64,000 bases of DNA from Kutzneria buriramensis. Lineage in GTDB: Bacteria; Actinomycetota; Actinomycetes; Mycobacteriales; Pseudonocardiaceae. The stretch covers positions 806,001 through 870,000 of the forward strand of contig NZ_CP144375.1 of the NCBI RefSeq assembly GCF_043575855.1, written 5' to 3'. The translations under genes were made by a program, and so were the position numbers. Positions 32,845 to 40,130 of this stretch are shown one piece after another. Under the pieces are notes generated by a model that searched no databases, was not told the origin of the DNA, and worked only from the letters and a program-made list of their open reading frames with translations. Position 1 is the first letter of the stretch. Each line of letters starts with the position of its first letter.

Positions 32845-34314
32845 TCACCGCACCGTCAGCTTGTCGGGCGCGTCGACCAGGACCGCGATCTGGTCGGCGC
32901 CGAGCAGGAGGTTCTCGTCCAGGCCGAGGACCCCGTTGTCCGGAGCGGTCTGGCCACCGGACCCGACCCCGTCGACCGGGTTCGGGAACCGCACCAGGTG
33001 CAGCTGGCCGACGTCGACCACGCCGGGCTCCGCCATCAGCGCGGCGGTGATCGCGGCGGCCCGAACCGGTTGCGACAGCTGCAGTCCGTCGACGACGGCG
33101 TGCAGCCGGGCGGCCAGCCGCTGCTTGAGGGCCAGCGCGCTGGGGCTGGAGTTGCGGGACGCCACCGAACCCGCCGGCAGCGGCACACCGGACGTCTGGA
33201 TATCGGCCTGCACCGCGAAGAAGACCTGTTCGGCCTGCACCACGTCCGGGAAGATGCCGATCGGCCGCACGTCGCGGATCGCCTGCTGCACGGCGGCTCG
33301 CAGCCCGGTCGGGCCGGCGAACACGGCCGCGTCGGTCGGCGCCACGAGCACCGTGACGAAGAACGGCGACGACAGGTCGCGGTCGGCGGCGAACACCCGC
33401 TCCAGGAAGTTGAACTGGCCGAAGATGGACTGCGACAGGTCCAGGCCGCCCCAGCCGTCGCGCACGGCGACCTGCCGCACGCCCGGCACCAGCGCGACGG
33501 TCGCCGCGATCGACTCCGGCGTCCACACCGACCTCGGCGCGGCGAGCAGCAGCGCCCGGTAGCGGTCGTCGTCGAACTGCCCGTTGCCGCCGGTCAACGC
33601 CTGCGTGTGCTGGATGCGGACCAGGCCCTGGCCGACCGCCGACGCCCCGACGGGGAACTTGGCCAGCGCGTCCGCCGCGAGCATCGCCGCCAGCTTCGTG
33701 TCGGCGATCTCCCACCGGTCGATGCGCTGCGGGTGGCCGCCGGTCGCGTCGGTCACCGCCGGGTCGATGTTGCCGACCGGGCCCGGATCGAAGCTCGTCA
33801 CGGGGACCGGGATCGAGGTCAGGCCGCCGGCGAAGGTCGCGCTCGCGGCCAGCGCGATCCGGTGGCCGCCCGGGGTGGTCAGCCGAGAACCGCGCGGCAG
33901 CACCAGTTGCGTCACGCCGGTCGGCAGCGCCTGCGCGAGGGTGAGTGTGACGGTGCCGGTCGCGGTGAGGAACGGCCGGGCGATGCCGAGCTCCGCGCCG
34001 AGGTCGGACAGCGCGCGCCCACGGGCGGTGCCGACGAAGCAGTCGTCGTACTCGGCGGCCAGCGACGCCCAGGTCCGCGCGTCCTCCAGGGCGGTGATCT
34101 CCAGCAGCTTGCGGACCACGCTGCCGCTGGACAGGTCGAGGTTCGGGTCGATCAGCTGCTGCGCCAGGGCGATCTTCTCGGCGAGCAGCCGGGTGAACGG
34201 CTTGGGCAGGAAGCCGTCGGCGGTGACGCCGAAGTTCGGGCTGGCGGAGGACCGCGTGACCGTCACGTCGACGGCCAGCACGTCGGTGAGGTCGAGGCTC
34301 GTGCCGTCGGTCAT
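32845..34314 (-). CDS. Baseplate J-like protein
   Basis: 489 residues; ATG 34314 overlaps the gp25 stop (ATGA). It has the Mu gp47/P2 gpJ pattern: an N-terminal segment of buried helices (ETIFSE-like region, here DLGAELGIARPFLTATGTVTLTL), then PRGSRLTTPGGHRIALAASATFAGG and VTSFDPGPVGNIDPAVTDATGG, then RYRALLLAAPRSVWTPESIAATVALVPGVRQVAVRDGWGG. The last two segments are hallmark J features. It builds the wedge linking the spike hub to the sheath-side ring. Confidence 0.85.
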   Translation of the reverse strand: MTDGTSLDLTDVLAVDVTVTRSSASPNFGVTADGFLPKPFTRLLAEKIALAQQLIDPNLDLSSGSVVRKLLEITALEDARTWASLAAEYDDCFVGTARGRALSDLGAELGIARPFLTATGTVTLTLAQALPTGVTQLVLPRGSRLTTPGGHRIALAASATFAGGLTSIPVPVTSFDPGPVGNIDPAVTDATGGHPQRIDRWEIADTKLAAMLAADALAKFPVGASAVGQGLVRIQHTQALTGGNGQFDDDRYRALLLAAPRSVWTPESIAATVALVPGVRQVAVRDGWGGLDLSQSIFGQFNFLERVFAADRDLSSPFFVTVLVAPTDAAVFAGPTGLRAAVQQAIRDVRPIGIFPDVVQAEQVFFAVQADIQTSGVPLPAGSVASRNSSPSALALKQRLAARLHAVVDGLQLSQPVRAAAITAALMAEPGVVDVGQLHLVRFPNPVDGVGSGGQTAPDNGVLGLDENLLLGADQIAVLVDAPDKLTVR

Positions 34315-34853
34315 CGGGTCACCACCAGGTTGACGCCGGGGGTGTCCAGCACGCCGAAGGCCGCGCCCGAGGCCAACCCGCCGGTGTCGACGGTCACCGG
34401 ATCGCCGGTGACGGACTCGAACGTGACGGTGACGTTCATGACCCGCGACGCCTTGTCGGGCGGCGACACGGTCGCGTCCACCACCCGCCGCACCCTCGGA
34501 TCGGCGGCCACCAGCTGGACCACGGCCGCCCGCAGCGCCTCCCGCGCCAGCACCGGCGAGGTCTGGTCGACCAGCGGCCGCAGCCCGAGGAAGCCGAACT
34601 GGAGGTTGAACGGGTCGCTGCCGCGCAGGGTGGTCAGCCCGATCGCGAGGTCCTGGTCGAGCGTGTCCACCCCGTCCACGAGGGCGAGGTCGACGCCGGT
34701 GGCGGCGGTGCGCAGCACCAGGTCGCGGGCGATGTCGATGGTGGAGACGAGATCGGCCCGCACGCCGATGCCCAGCAGCGCGCGGCGGCGGACGGCGGAG
34801 TCGTCGCCGGGCGGTGCGCCCGGCGGCGCCGGCGGCGGTGGCAACGAGGTCAT
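34311..34853 (-). CDS. GPW/gp25-family baseplate protein
   Basis: 180 residues from ATG 34853, which follows GAAGGAGC; an upstream in-frame start would overlap the PAAR-like gene. After a Pro-rich leader (about 15 residues) comes the gp25-like core: LLGIGVRADL, REALRAAVVQLVAADPRVRRVVDATVSPP and a beta strand ending. The family caps the tail tube baseplate and starts sheath assembly. Both neighbours (PAAR-like tip upstream, J downstream) support the call. Confidence 0.8.
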   Translation of the reverse strand: MTSLPPPPAPPGAPPGDDSAVRRRALLGIGVRADLVSTIDIARDLVLRTAATGVDLALVDGVDTLDQDLAIGLTTLRGSDPFNLQFGFLGLRPLVDQTSPVLAREALRAAVVQLVAADPRVRRVVDATVSPPDKASRVMNVTVTFESVTGDPVTVDTGGLASGAAFGVLDTPGVNLVVTR

Positions 34854-34863
34854 CGATGCTCCT

Positions 34864-35223
34864 TCACGAGGCGGTGAGTTTGGTCTGCCCGGCCGACACC
34901 GTGACGGTTGCGGGAGGCGGTGGGGTCTGGGAGGTGGCGACGAGGGAATCCAGCAGCACCGGCGTGTTCGCCACGGTGACCTTCGTCGAGCTGCCGCCAC
35001 TGACCGGAGTCGTCACCGTGCAGGGGCCGACGACCGTGCCGGCCTGGAAGCTGCACCCGACGTACGGTCCGAGCAGGGCAGCGGCCGTGAACGGCAGCAC
35101 CGGTTTCCCGTCGACGGTGAGCTTTGCCGTGCTGGACAACGCGGCCTTCCCGTGATCGGGCGGCGGTTTCGACGCCGGGTGGCCGCAGGTGACCGAGCCG
35201 GCGATCGTCACGGGCGACGGCAT
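34864..35223 (-). CDS. PAAR-like spike tip protein
   Basis: 119 residues; ATG 35223 shares one base with the stop of the spike gene (TGATG). The sequence starts TIAGSVTCGHP and continues with short beta repeats (AKLTVDGKPVLPF, GCSFQAGTVVGPCTVTTP, GGSSTKVTVANTPVLL). Conserved Cys and His are placed as in PAAR-related tips that bind a metal and sharpen the spike. In eCIS the equivalent is Afp10/Pvc10. Confidence 0.7.
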   Translation of the reverse strand: MPSPVTIAGSVTCGHPASKPPPDHGKAALSSTAKLTVDGKPVLPFTAAALLGPYVGCSFQAGTVVGPCTVTTPVSGGSSTKVTVANTPVLLDSLVATSQTPPPPATVTVSAGQTKLTAS

Positions 35224-37235
35224 CAGCTCACGTCCATGGTGCCGTGGGCGTCGAGCTTCACCCGGACGTTCTTGGCGTTCAAGGCGATGTCGTCCTGCGC
35301 CTCGAACGTGATCGAGGTGCCGGTGACGGTGATGCTGCCGTCGCCCTTGAGCACGATCCGTGCGACGGTGTCCGCCCCGGACCGGCTCTCGATCACCACG
35401 CTGCCGGCCGCGGCGTCGTCGCCGGGCTGCGGGCGGCCCGGGGCTCGGGTCAGGCCGTCGGTCACCCGCAGCACGAACCGCGCGGTCTCGATCACCCGCG
35501 TGCCGCCGGCGTCGATCAGGTCGTGCGTCGCCGGGCCGTCCGTGGGCAACTGTTTCGTGCTGTCCGCAAGGTGTTCGCGCTGGTCGATGTTCACCGGCAG
35601 CGCCAGCCAGTAGTCCCCCGGCTGGGCGTTCGGGCCGCCGTCACGCGGCCATACCGCGCCGATGTCGACGAAGTCCCCGGGCCCGCCGCCGGCGTTGCCC
35701 AGCACCACCCGCGTGCCGGGATAGCGCGGCAGCACCAGCCCGTAGCTGCCCCAGGCGAACGGCGTCAGGTACGGAATCCCTTGCAGCTCCCCGTGTTGCT
35801 CCTCGGTGATGGGGGTGCGTTGCGCCGCGCCGGGCGAGCCGTCCGGCGTCACGTCGGCGTACCAGACGTCGCTGGTGTGCCGAGGCGCGGCGCCGACTAC
35901 GTGATCGTGCACGATGCCGAGTCGGGACTGGCGCGCCGCCGACAGCCGCGCGGCAGTACCCCGCACCATCGAGTGCACGGCGGTGGCCGCCCCGTGAGCG
36001 CTGTCGGAGTACGGCGTGCCCGCCTTCTGCGGCGCCTTCGCCGGCCGGGCCTCGGTGGGGCCGACGTGGTCCCAGCCGTCGTCGTTGGGGCCCAACACCA
36101 TCGCGTGGAACGTGGTGAGGAAGCCCTGCTCACGGGACAGCGTGTGCGTGACGTCGGCGATCCGACACAGCGACGGCTCCGGGTCCGGGCCCGCGCCGCC
36201 GAGCAGCGAGCTGGGCACCGCCGACAGCAGGGTCGCGCCGATGCTCGGCGGTTCCGTGGTCGGGAAGTCCTCCGGCGGCAGCGCCACCGCCACCAGGTCG
36301 CCGGGCTTGATGTCCGGGCGACCCAACGCCGTCACGGACAGCGTGAGCCGGGCCGGCGGTGTGTCCGGTCGGCCGTTGCCGACGGCCAGTTCGCGGTCGC
36401 GGGCCGTGCCGCGGTCGACCAGCAGCAGGCCGCTGCGGTCGTCCAGCGGCCGCAGCACGTCCAGCCTCGGCGTGGTCCCGCCGGCGGTCCACTCCCCCAC
36501 GTGCAGCGTGTTGTCCCGGATCATGCCGACCTCGAGCCCGTACAGGCCGAGGACCGCCCGCACCTGCCCGATCTGAGTGGTCATCGCGTTCAGCGCGGTC
36601 CCCGGATCGACGTTGGCGATCTTGGCGACGTCGACACTTCCCTCATCGGGATGCGCGGCCCGCTCCAACCCGTGCCCGACAACGGAGATCGCGTCGCGGG
36701 CGATGCCGGCGACGGACGCCGCCAGGTCGCGGAAGCAGCGGCCCTCCACCCGGCGCTCGGCCAGCCGCGACCACACCAGTTCACGGCCGGTGATCACCGC
36801 CTCCACGAAGCGGGCGCCGGCGCGCCGGCGCAGCCGGTCCACCCGGATCACCGCCACCAGGCTGAACGGCGGCGGGTCCGAGGTGGCCGCGCCGAAGGGG
36901 CTGTCCAGGCCGGTGAACCGGGCCAGGTCGCCGAGCACGCCGCTGGGCGCGTTCTTCCACCACAGGTGCAGGTCCGCGGACACCGGCCGGCCCGCGGGCA
37001 GCCGGATCCGGGCGTAGTCGTCGTCGGTCATGCCCTCCACGACGATCTCGTAGCTGCCGCCGGCCAACCCCGTCGGCAGGGTGGCGCGCACCGAGCCGTA
37101 GTAGACGTCGCTGCCGATCGTGCGCAGCGTCTGCCCGGTGGTCTCGTCGCGGAACACCAGCGCCCAGGCGGGGACGGTGCCCGTGGTGACGGCTCCGCTG
37201 CCCGCGTTGGCGGAGGCAAGGCTGAACAGGCTCAT
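35223..37235 (-). CDS. VgrG/gp5-like spike and hub protein
   Basis: 670 residues from ATG 37235, preceded by GCAGGAG. The N-terminal 400 residues form the hub-like part. At about 470-540 an OB-fold region is visible (YLTPFAWGSYGLVLPRYPGTRVVLGNAG, then VDIGAVWPRDGGPNAQPGDYW), typical of gp5/VgrG. The C-terminal end (DGSITVTGTSITF, DIALNAKNVRVKLDAHG) has the repeating beta-prism signature of the spike needle. Together with the PAAR-like protein it forms the membrane-piercing device. No effector domain is fused. Confidence 0.85.
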   Translation of the reverse strand: MSLFSLASANAGSGAVTTGTVPAWALVFRDETTGQTLRTIGSDVYYGSVRATLPTGLAGGSYEIVVEGMTDDDYARIRLPAGRPVSADLHLWWKNAPSGVLGDLARFTGLDSPFGAATSDPPPFSLVAVIRVDRLRRRAGARFVEAVITGRELVWSRLAERRVEGRCFRDLAASVAGIARDAISVVGHGLERAAHPDEGSVDVAKIANVDPGTALNAMTTQIGQVRAVLGLYGLEVGMIRDNTLHVGEWTAGGTTPRLDVLRPLDDRSGLLLVDRGTARDRELAVGNGRPDTPPARLTLSVTALGRPDIKPGDLVAVALPPEDFPTTEPPSIGATLLSAVPSSLLGGAGPDPEPSLCRIADVTHTLSREQGFLTTFHAMVLGPNDDGWDHVGPTEARPAKAPQKAGTPYSDSAHGAATAVHSMVRGTAARLSAARQSRLGIVHDHVVGAAPRHTSDVWYADVTPDGSPGAAQRTPITEEQHGELQGIPYLTPFAWGSYGLVLPRYPGTRVVLGNAGGGPGDFVDIGAVWPRDGGPNAQPGDYWLALPVNIDQREHLADSTKQLPTDGPATHDLIDAGGTRVIETARFVLRVTDGLTRAPGRPQPGDDAAAGSVVIESRSGADTVARIVLKGDGSITVTGTSITFEAQDDIALNAKNVRVKLDAHGTMDVS

Positions 37236-37250
37236 CGGAAGCTCCTGCCG

Positions 37251-37769
37251 CTACGGTTGCGGGATGCTCGGGTCGCCGACCGGCGCCGGTGGTCCGGCAT
37301 CCGGCGCGGGAGTGAGGTCGCGCCAGCGGAACGCGATCCTGCTGCCGAAGCGGCCGGGACTGCGCAGCGTGCCGGCGGTGATCACCAGCCGAACCACGGT
37401 CACCTCGACCACCCCTACGCCGACCGCGGCGAGGCGGGCCGGGACGCCGAGCACCACCGGCACCGTCTGCCCGACCCCGCCGGCCACCACCAGGGTCAGC
37501 CGCGGCCACGCGCCGCAGTCGTCCCGCAGCGCGGTGAGGTCCGACGGGTTGGGCGTGCCGGTGTCGAACACGACTGCCGTCGGATCCGCGTTCAGCACGG
37601 CCGCTGCCACCCCCAGCGGCAGCGCCAGCACCAGACCGCGGTTGCCGTCCAGGTCGATCCGGGCCGGCAGGCCGGCGGCCAACTCCTGTTGCACGGTCTG
37701 CGAACCGTCGTCGCCGGCGGCGGGCGCGTCCAGCAGCGGACGGCTGATCAGTGCGGGCAGCACGGGCAT
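37251..37769 (-). CDS. Unidentified small tail/baseplate protein
   Basis: 172 residues, beta-rich and hydrophobic (LVLALPLGVAAAVLNADP, LTLVVAGGVGQTVPVVLGV, VVEVTVVRLVITAG), with a proline-rich C-terminal tail. No family was recognised. It lies 15 bp upstream of the spike gene in the coupled array, so it is likely a structural or assembly component near the hub. No LysM motif is present, in contrast to the hub adaptor at the comparable place in Afp/PVC clusters. Confidence 0.55.
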   Translation of the reverse strand: MPVLPALISRPLLDAPAAGDDGSQTVQQELAAGLPARIDLDGNRGLVLALPLGVAAAVLNADPTAVVFDTGTPNPSDLTALRDDCGAWPRLTLVVAGGVGQTVPVVLGVPARLAAVGVGVVEVTVVRLVITAGTLRSPGRFGSRIAFRWRDLTPAPDAGPPAPVGDPSIPQP

Positions 37770-37779
37770 CCTCGACCCC

Positions 37780-38271
37780 TTAGAACGGCAGCGCGTCGGT
37801 CAGCGCGCCGACTCCGATGGACGACACGTCCAGCAACTTGGCCAACCCGTTGGGGCGCGGCAGGTGCAGCATGCGCAGGCTCACGTCGATCGTGTCCCGC
37901 CGTTGCGACGTAAGGGAGAACGACAGCGACTGCACCGCCAGGTCGGTCCGGATGGTCGCCGTCGTCACCAGCACCAGCCCGCCGACCGCGCCCCGGGTCA
38001 GCCGCGACAGCGCGGTGCCCTGACGGCTGGATTCGGCCAGGTTCTCCAGCGCTGCCTTCCAGGCGAACCGCAGCGGCCCCACCAGCGTCGCGCTCAGCGA
38101 GATGGTGTCGTCGTGCGTCACTACCGCCACCCGCTGGCGCGTACCGCCGACCTGTGGCACGAAGTACGACTGCTCGATCGACAGCTGGGACACCGCCCAC
38201 AGCGGCACCGGCACCACGCCGTCGGACAGCACCGCGCTGGGCGTGTGCAGGTATGGCTCGAAAAAACTCAT
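37780..38271 (-). CDS. Small tail component upstream of the spike genes
   Basis: 163 residues from ATG 38271 (ATGA overlap with the gene before). It begins MSFFEPYLHTPSAVLSDGVV, has paired beta strands with a central helix (FAWKAALENLAESSRQ) and ends with a strand pair (SFSLTSQRRDTIDVSLRMLHLP). This layout is compatible with a tail tube-related or hub-adaptor fold, but I recognise no family with confidence. Its coupling and position argue for a structural role. Confidence 0.55.
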   Translation of the reverse strand: MSFFEPYLHTPSAVLSDGVVPVPLWAVSQLSIEQSYFVPQVGGTRQRVAVVTHDDTISLSATLVGPLRFAWKAALENLAESSRQGTALSRLTRGAVGGLVLVTTATIRTDLAVQSLSFSLTSQRRDTIDVSLRMLHLPRPNGLAKLLDVSSIGVGALTDALPF

Positions 38272-40130
38272 GGCGCACCCCTCCGATTGCCGGGCTTCTC
38301 GCCGGCGGGCCGAAAGCCGCGCAGCCGTCGCGTGGGCAACTTGCGCACCGCGGACTCGAGGTCGGCCAGGTCGATCTGGAACTTCTGCAGCCGCTCGGAG
38401 AGCTCGGTCAGCTCGCCGCCGGTGTTGCTGACCACGCGCCGGATCCCGCGTGGCGCCAGGATCTTCGCGATCCGCGCCTGCACCACGTCCGACTTGATCT
38501 GCTCGGGCGGCAGCCCGTCGACCTCGTCGCTGACCAGCGCCGAGGCCTCGCGGGCGCGGACGATCGCCTTGCGCAGGGCGGGCGGCAGGTCGCGCTGCCG
38601 CAGGATCTCCTCGAACGCCGCCACGTCCTCCGCGAGGTTCTTGCCGAAGTTCTCGATGAGGCTGGTCACCCCGGACAGCCCGGCCGAGGACAGCGTCTTG
38701 TTGTCGGAGAACCAGATCTCGCCGGTGGCCCGGGCGACGACGACGAAGTCCGTGCCCGGCTCGGTCACCAGCAGGTCGGGCGCCTTGAGCACCCAGAAGT
38801 CCTTGCCGAGCTGGAACACCGACCCCAGCTCGCCGAACAGGCCGCGGACGTGGGATCCCATGATGCCCAGCACGTAGCCGCGCAGCCGGACCGGCCGCTT
38901 GCCCGCCGCGACCCGTCGGGCGGAGGCTTCGAGCCAGGCGCCGGCCAGGTCGAGCAGCTGGGTGGGCGAGTCGGCCGCGAGGTCGCGCAGCAGCTGGCTG
39001 TCCCCCAGCTGCTTGACGATCGCGCCCTTCGGCGGCAGCCCGAGCCGCTCCGCCAGCTCGTCGAGCAGCACCTCCCGCCGCTCGCCGGTCGCGCTGTCCA
39101 GCTCGTCCTTCGCCGCCGCCCGGCGCGCCTCCCGATGCCCCTCGTTCAGCGCGCGCAGGCCCTCCTCCAGATCCGCGCGCCGCTGCCCGGTGATGTCGTT
39201 CTCGGCGGCGAACCGGTCCAGGTCCGCGAAGCGCTCGACGACCTTCGCGCCGCGCCGGGGGCCGATCTCCACCTCCGCGAGCACGAGGCCGCGGACGAAC
39301 TCCGGGTCGATCGCGACGGCGCGCTTGACGGCGTCGCGCTGCCGGGCCGGCAGGTCGCGGAAGGCCTGCCGCACCTCGTCCGACGGCGGGCGGCCGTCGG
39401 CGCCGCCGCCGAGCGCGTAACCCGGGTCGGGGTCGCGAACGGCGTCGACGGCGTCCAGGGCTCGGGACAGTTCGTCGCTGCCGACTTGCCCGCGTAGCTT
39501 GTCCCGCAACGCCTTCCGCGCGCCGGGGTCGCCGCGAAGCGCGGCCGCCATCTCGTCCGGCGCGAGTTCCCGCGCGCGGACGAACGGCTTGCTCAGATCC
39601 TCCGGCAGCGACGAGATCCGCCGCGCATCGCGCAGTCTCGCCGGGGACGCGGGCGGTCCCGCGGCGGGCCGGTGCGCGTCGACGTCGAACTTCTCCACGC
39701 CGGCGAGCGGGTCGCCTTCCTCCAGCGCGGCCGCCGGCACCGGGCCCGTGCCGCTCGCCCGCCGCTTCGCCCACGCGTTGGGGTCCACCAGCTCGCGGGT
39801 GGCGTCACGTAACGACTCCAGCGCCGCTTTCAGGCCGGAGCGGTCGCCGCGCCCGAGTTGGCCGGCCAACGCTCGCTCGTAGAAGCCGTGCACGGCATCG
39901 CGCAGCCGCTGCACGCGGACCAGCGCCGCGCCCATCTCGCTCACGTACCGGTCGCCCAACACCTCGAGCGTCTCCAGCACGGCCTCCTCGAGGTGCCCCT
40001 TGACCAGCTCCTCGGGAATCCCCGCCGCGCGGGAGATGCGCTCGATCGCCACCGGCAGGTGCGGATGCTCGCCCAGCGCCGAGTGCACCCGCGCGCGGAT
40101 GTGCGGGTCACGCAGATTGATCGGGCTCAT
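38268..40130 (-). CDS. Helical protein with C-terminal PD-(D/E)xK-like domain; candidate nuclease cargo
   Basis: 620 residues from ATG 40130, coupled on both sides by 4-bp overlaps. Residues 1-400 are highly charged and helical. The C-terminal part contains FGELGSVFQLGKDFWVLKA, PDLLV (452-455) and IWFSDNK (472-478). This gives P-D-x23-D-x-K, with E434 on the preceding helix, the arrangement of restriction-endonuclease-like PD-(D/E)xK domains found in many toxins. A helix after the K (GVTSLIENFGKNLAEDV) also fits. No transmembrane segment is seen. It may be a DNA- or RNA-cleaving cargo of the particle. A structural tail protein is the alternative. No immunity gene was recognised beside it. Confidence 0.55.
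   Translation of the reverse strand: MSPINLRDPHIRARVHSALGEHPHLPVAIERISRAAGIPEELVKGHLEEAVLETLEVLGDRYVSEMGAALVRVQRLRDAVHGFYERALAGQLGRGDRSGLKAALESLRDATRELVDPNAWAKRRASGTGPVPAAALEEGDPLAGVEKFDVDAHRPAAGPPASPARLRDARRISSLPEDLSKPFVRARELAPDEMAAALRGDPGARKALRDKLRGQVGSDELSRALDAVDAVRDPDPGYALGGGADGRPPSDEVRQAFRDLPARQRDAVKRAVAIDPEFVRGLVLAEVEIGPRRGAKVVERFADLDRFAAENDITGQRRADLEEGLRALNEGHREARRAAAKDELDSATGERREVLLDELAERLGLPPKGAIVKQLGDSQLLRDLAADSPTQLLDLAGAWLEASARRVAAGKRPVRLRGYVLGIMGSHVRGLFGELGSVFQLGKDFWVLKAPDLLVTEPGTDFVVVARATGEIWFSDNKTLSSAGLSGVTSLIENFGKNLAEDVAAFEEILRQRDLPPALRKAIVRAREASALVSDEVDGLPPEQIKSDVVQARIAKILAPRGIRRVVSNTGGELTELSERLQKFQIDLADLESAVRKLPTRRLRGFRPAGEKPGNRRGAP

Noticed and set aside
35244..37913. Long plus-strand reading frames opposite the tail operon (also at 30676-35613 and 41123-42646)
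   Set aside because: They are low-information shadows rich in Arg, Gly and Val, arising from GC-rich third positions of the minus-strand genes; no ribosome site or domain.
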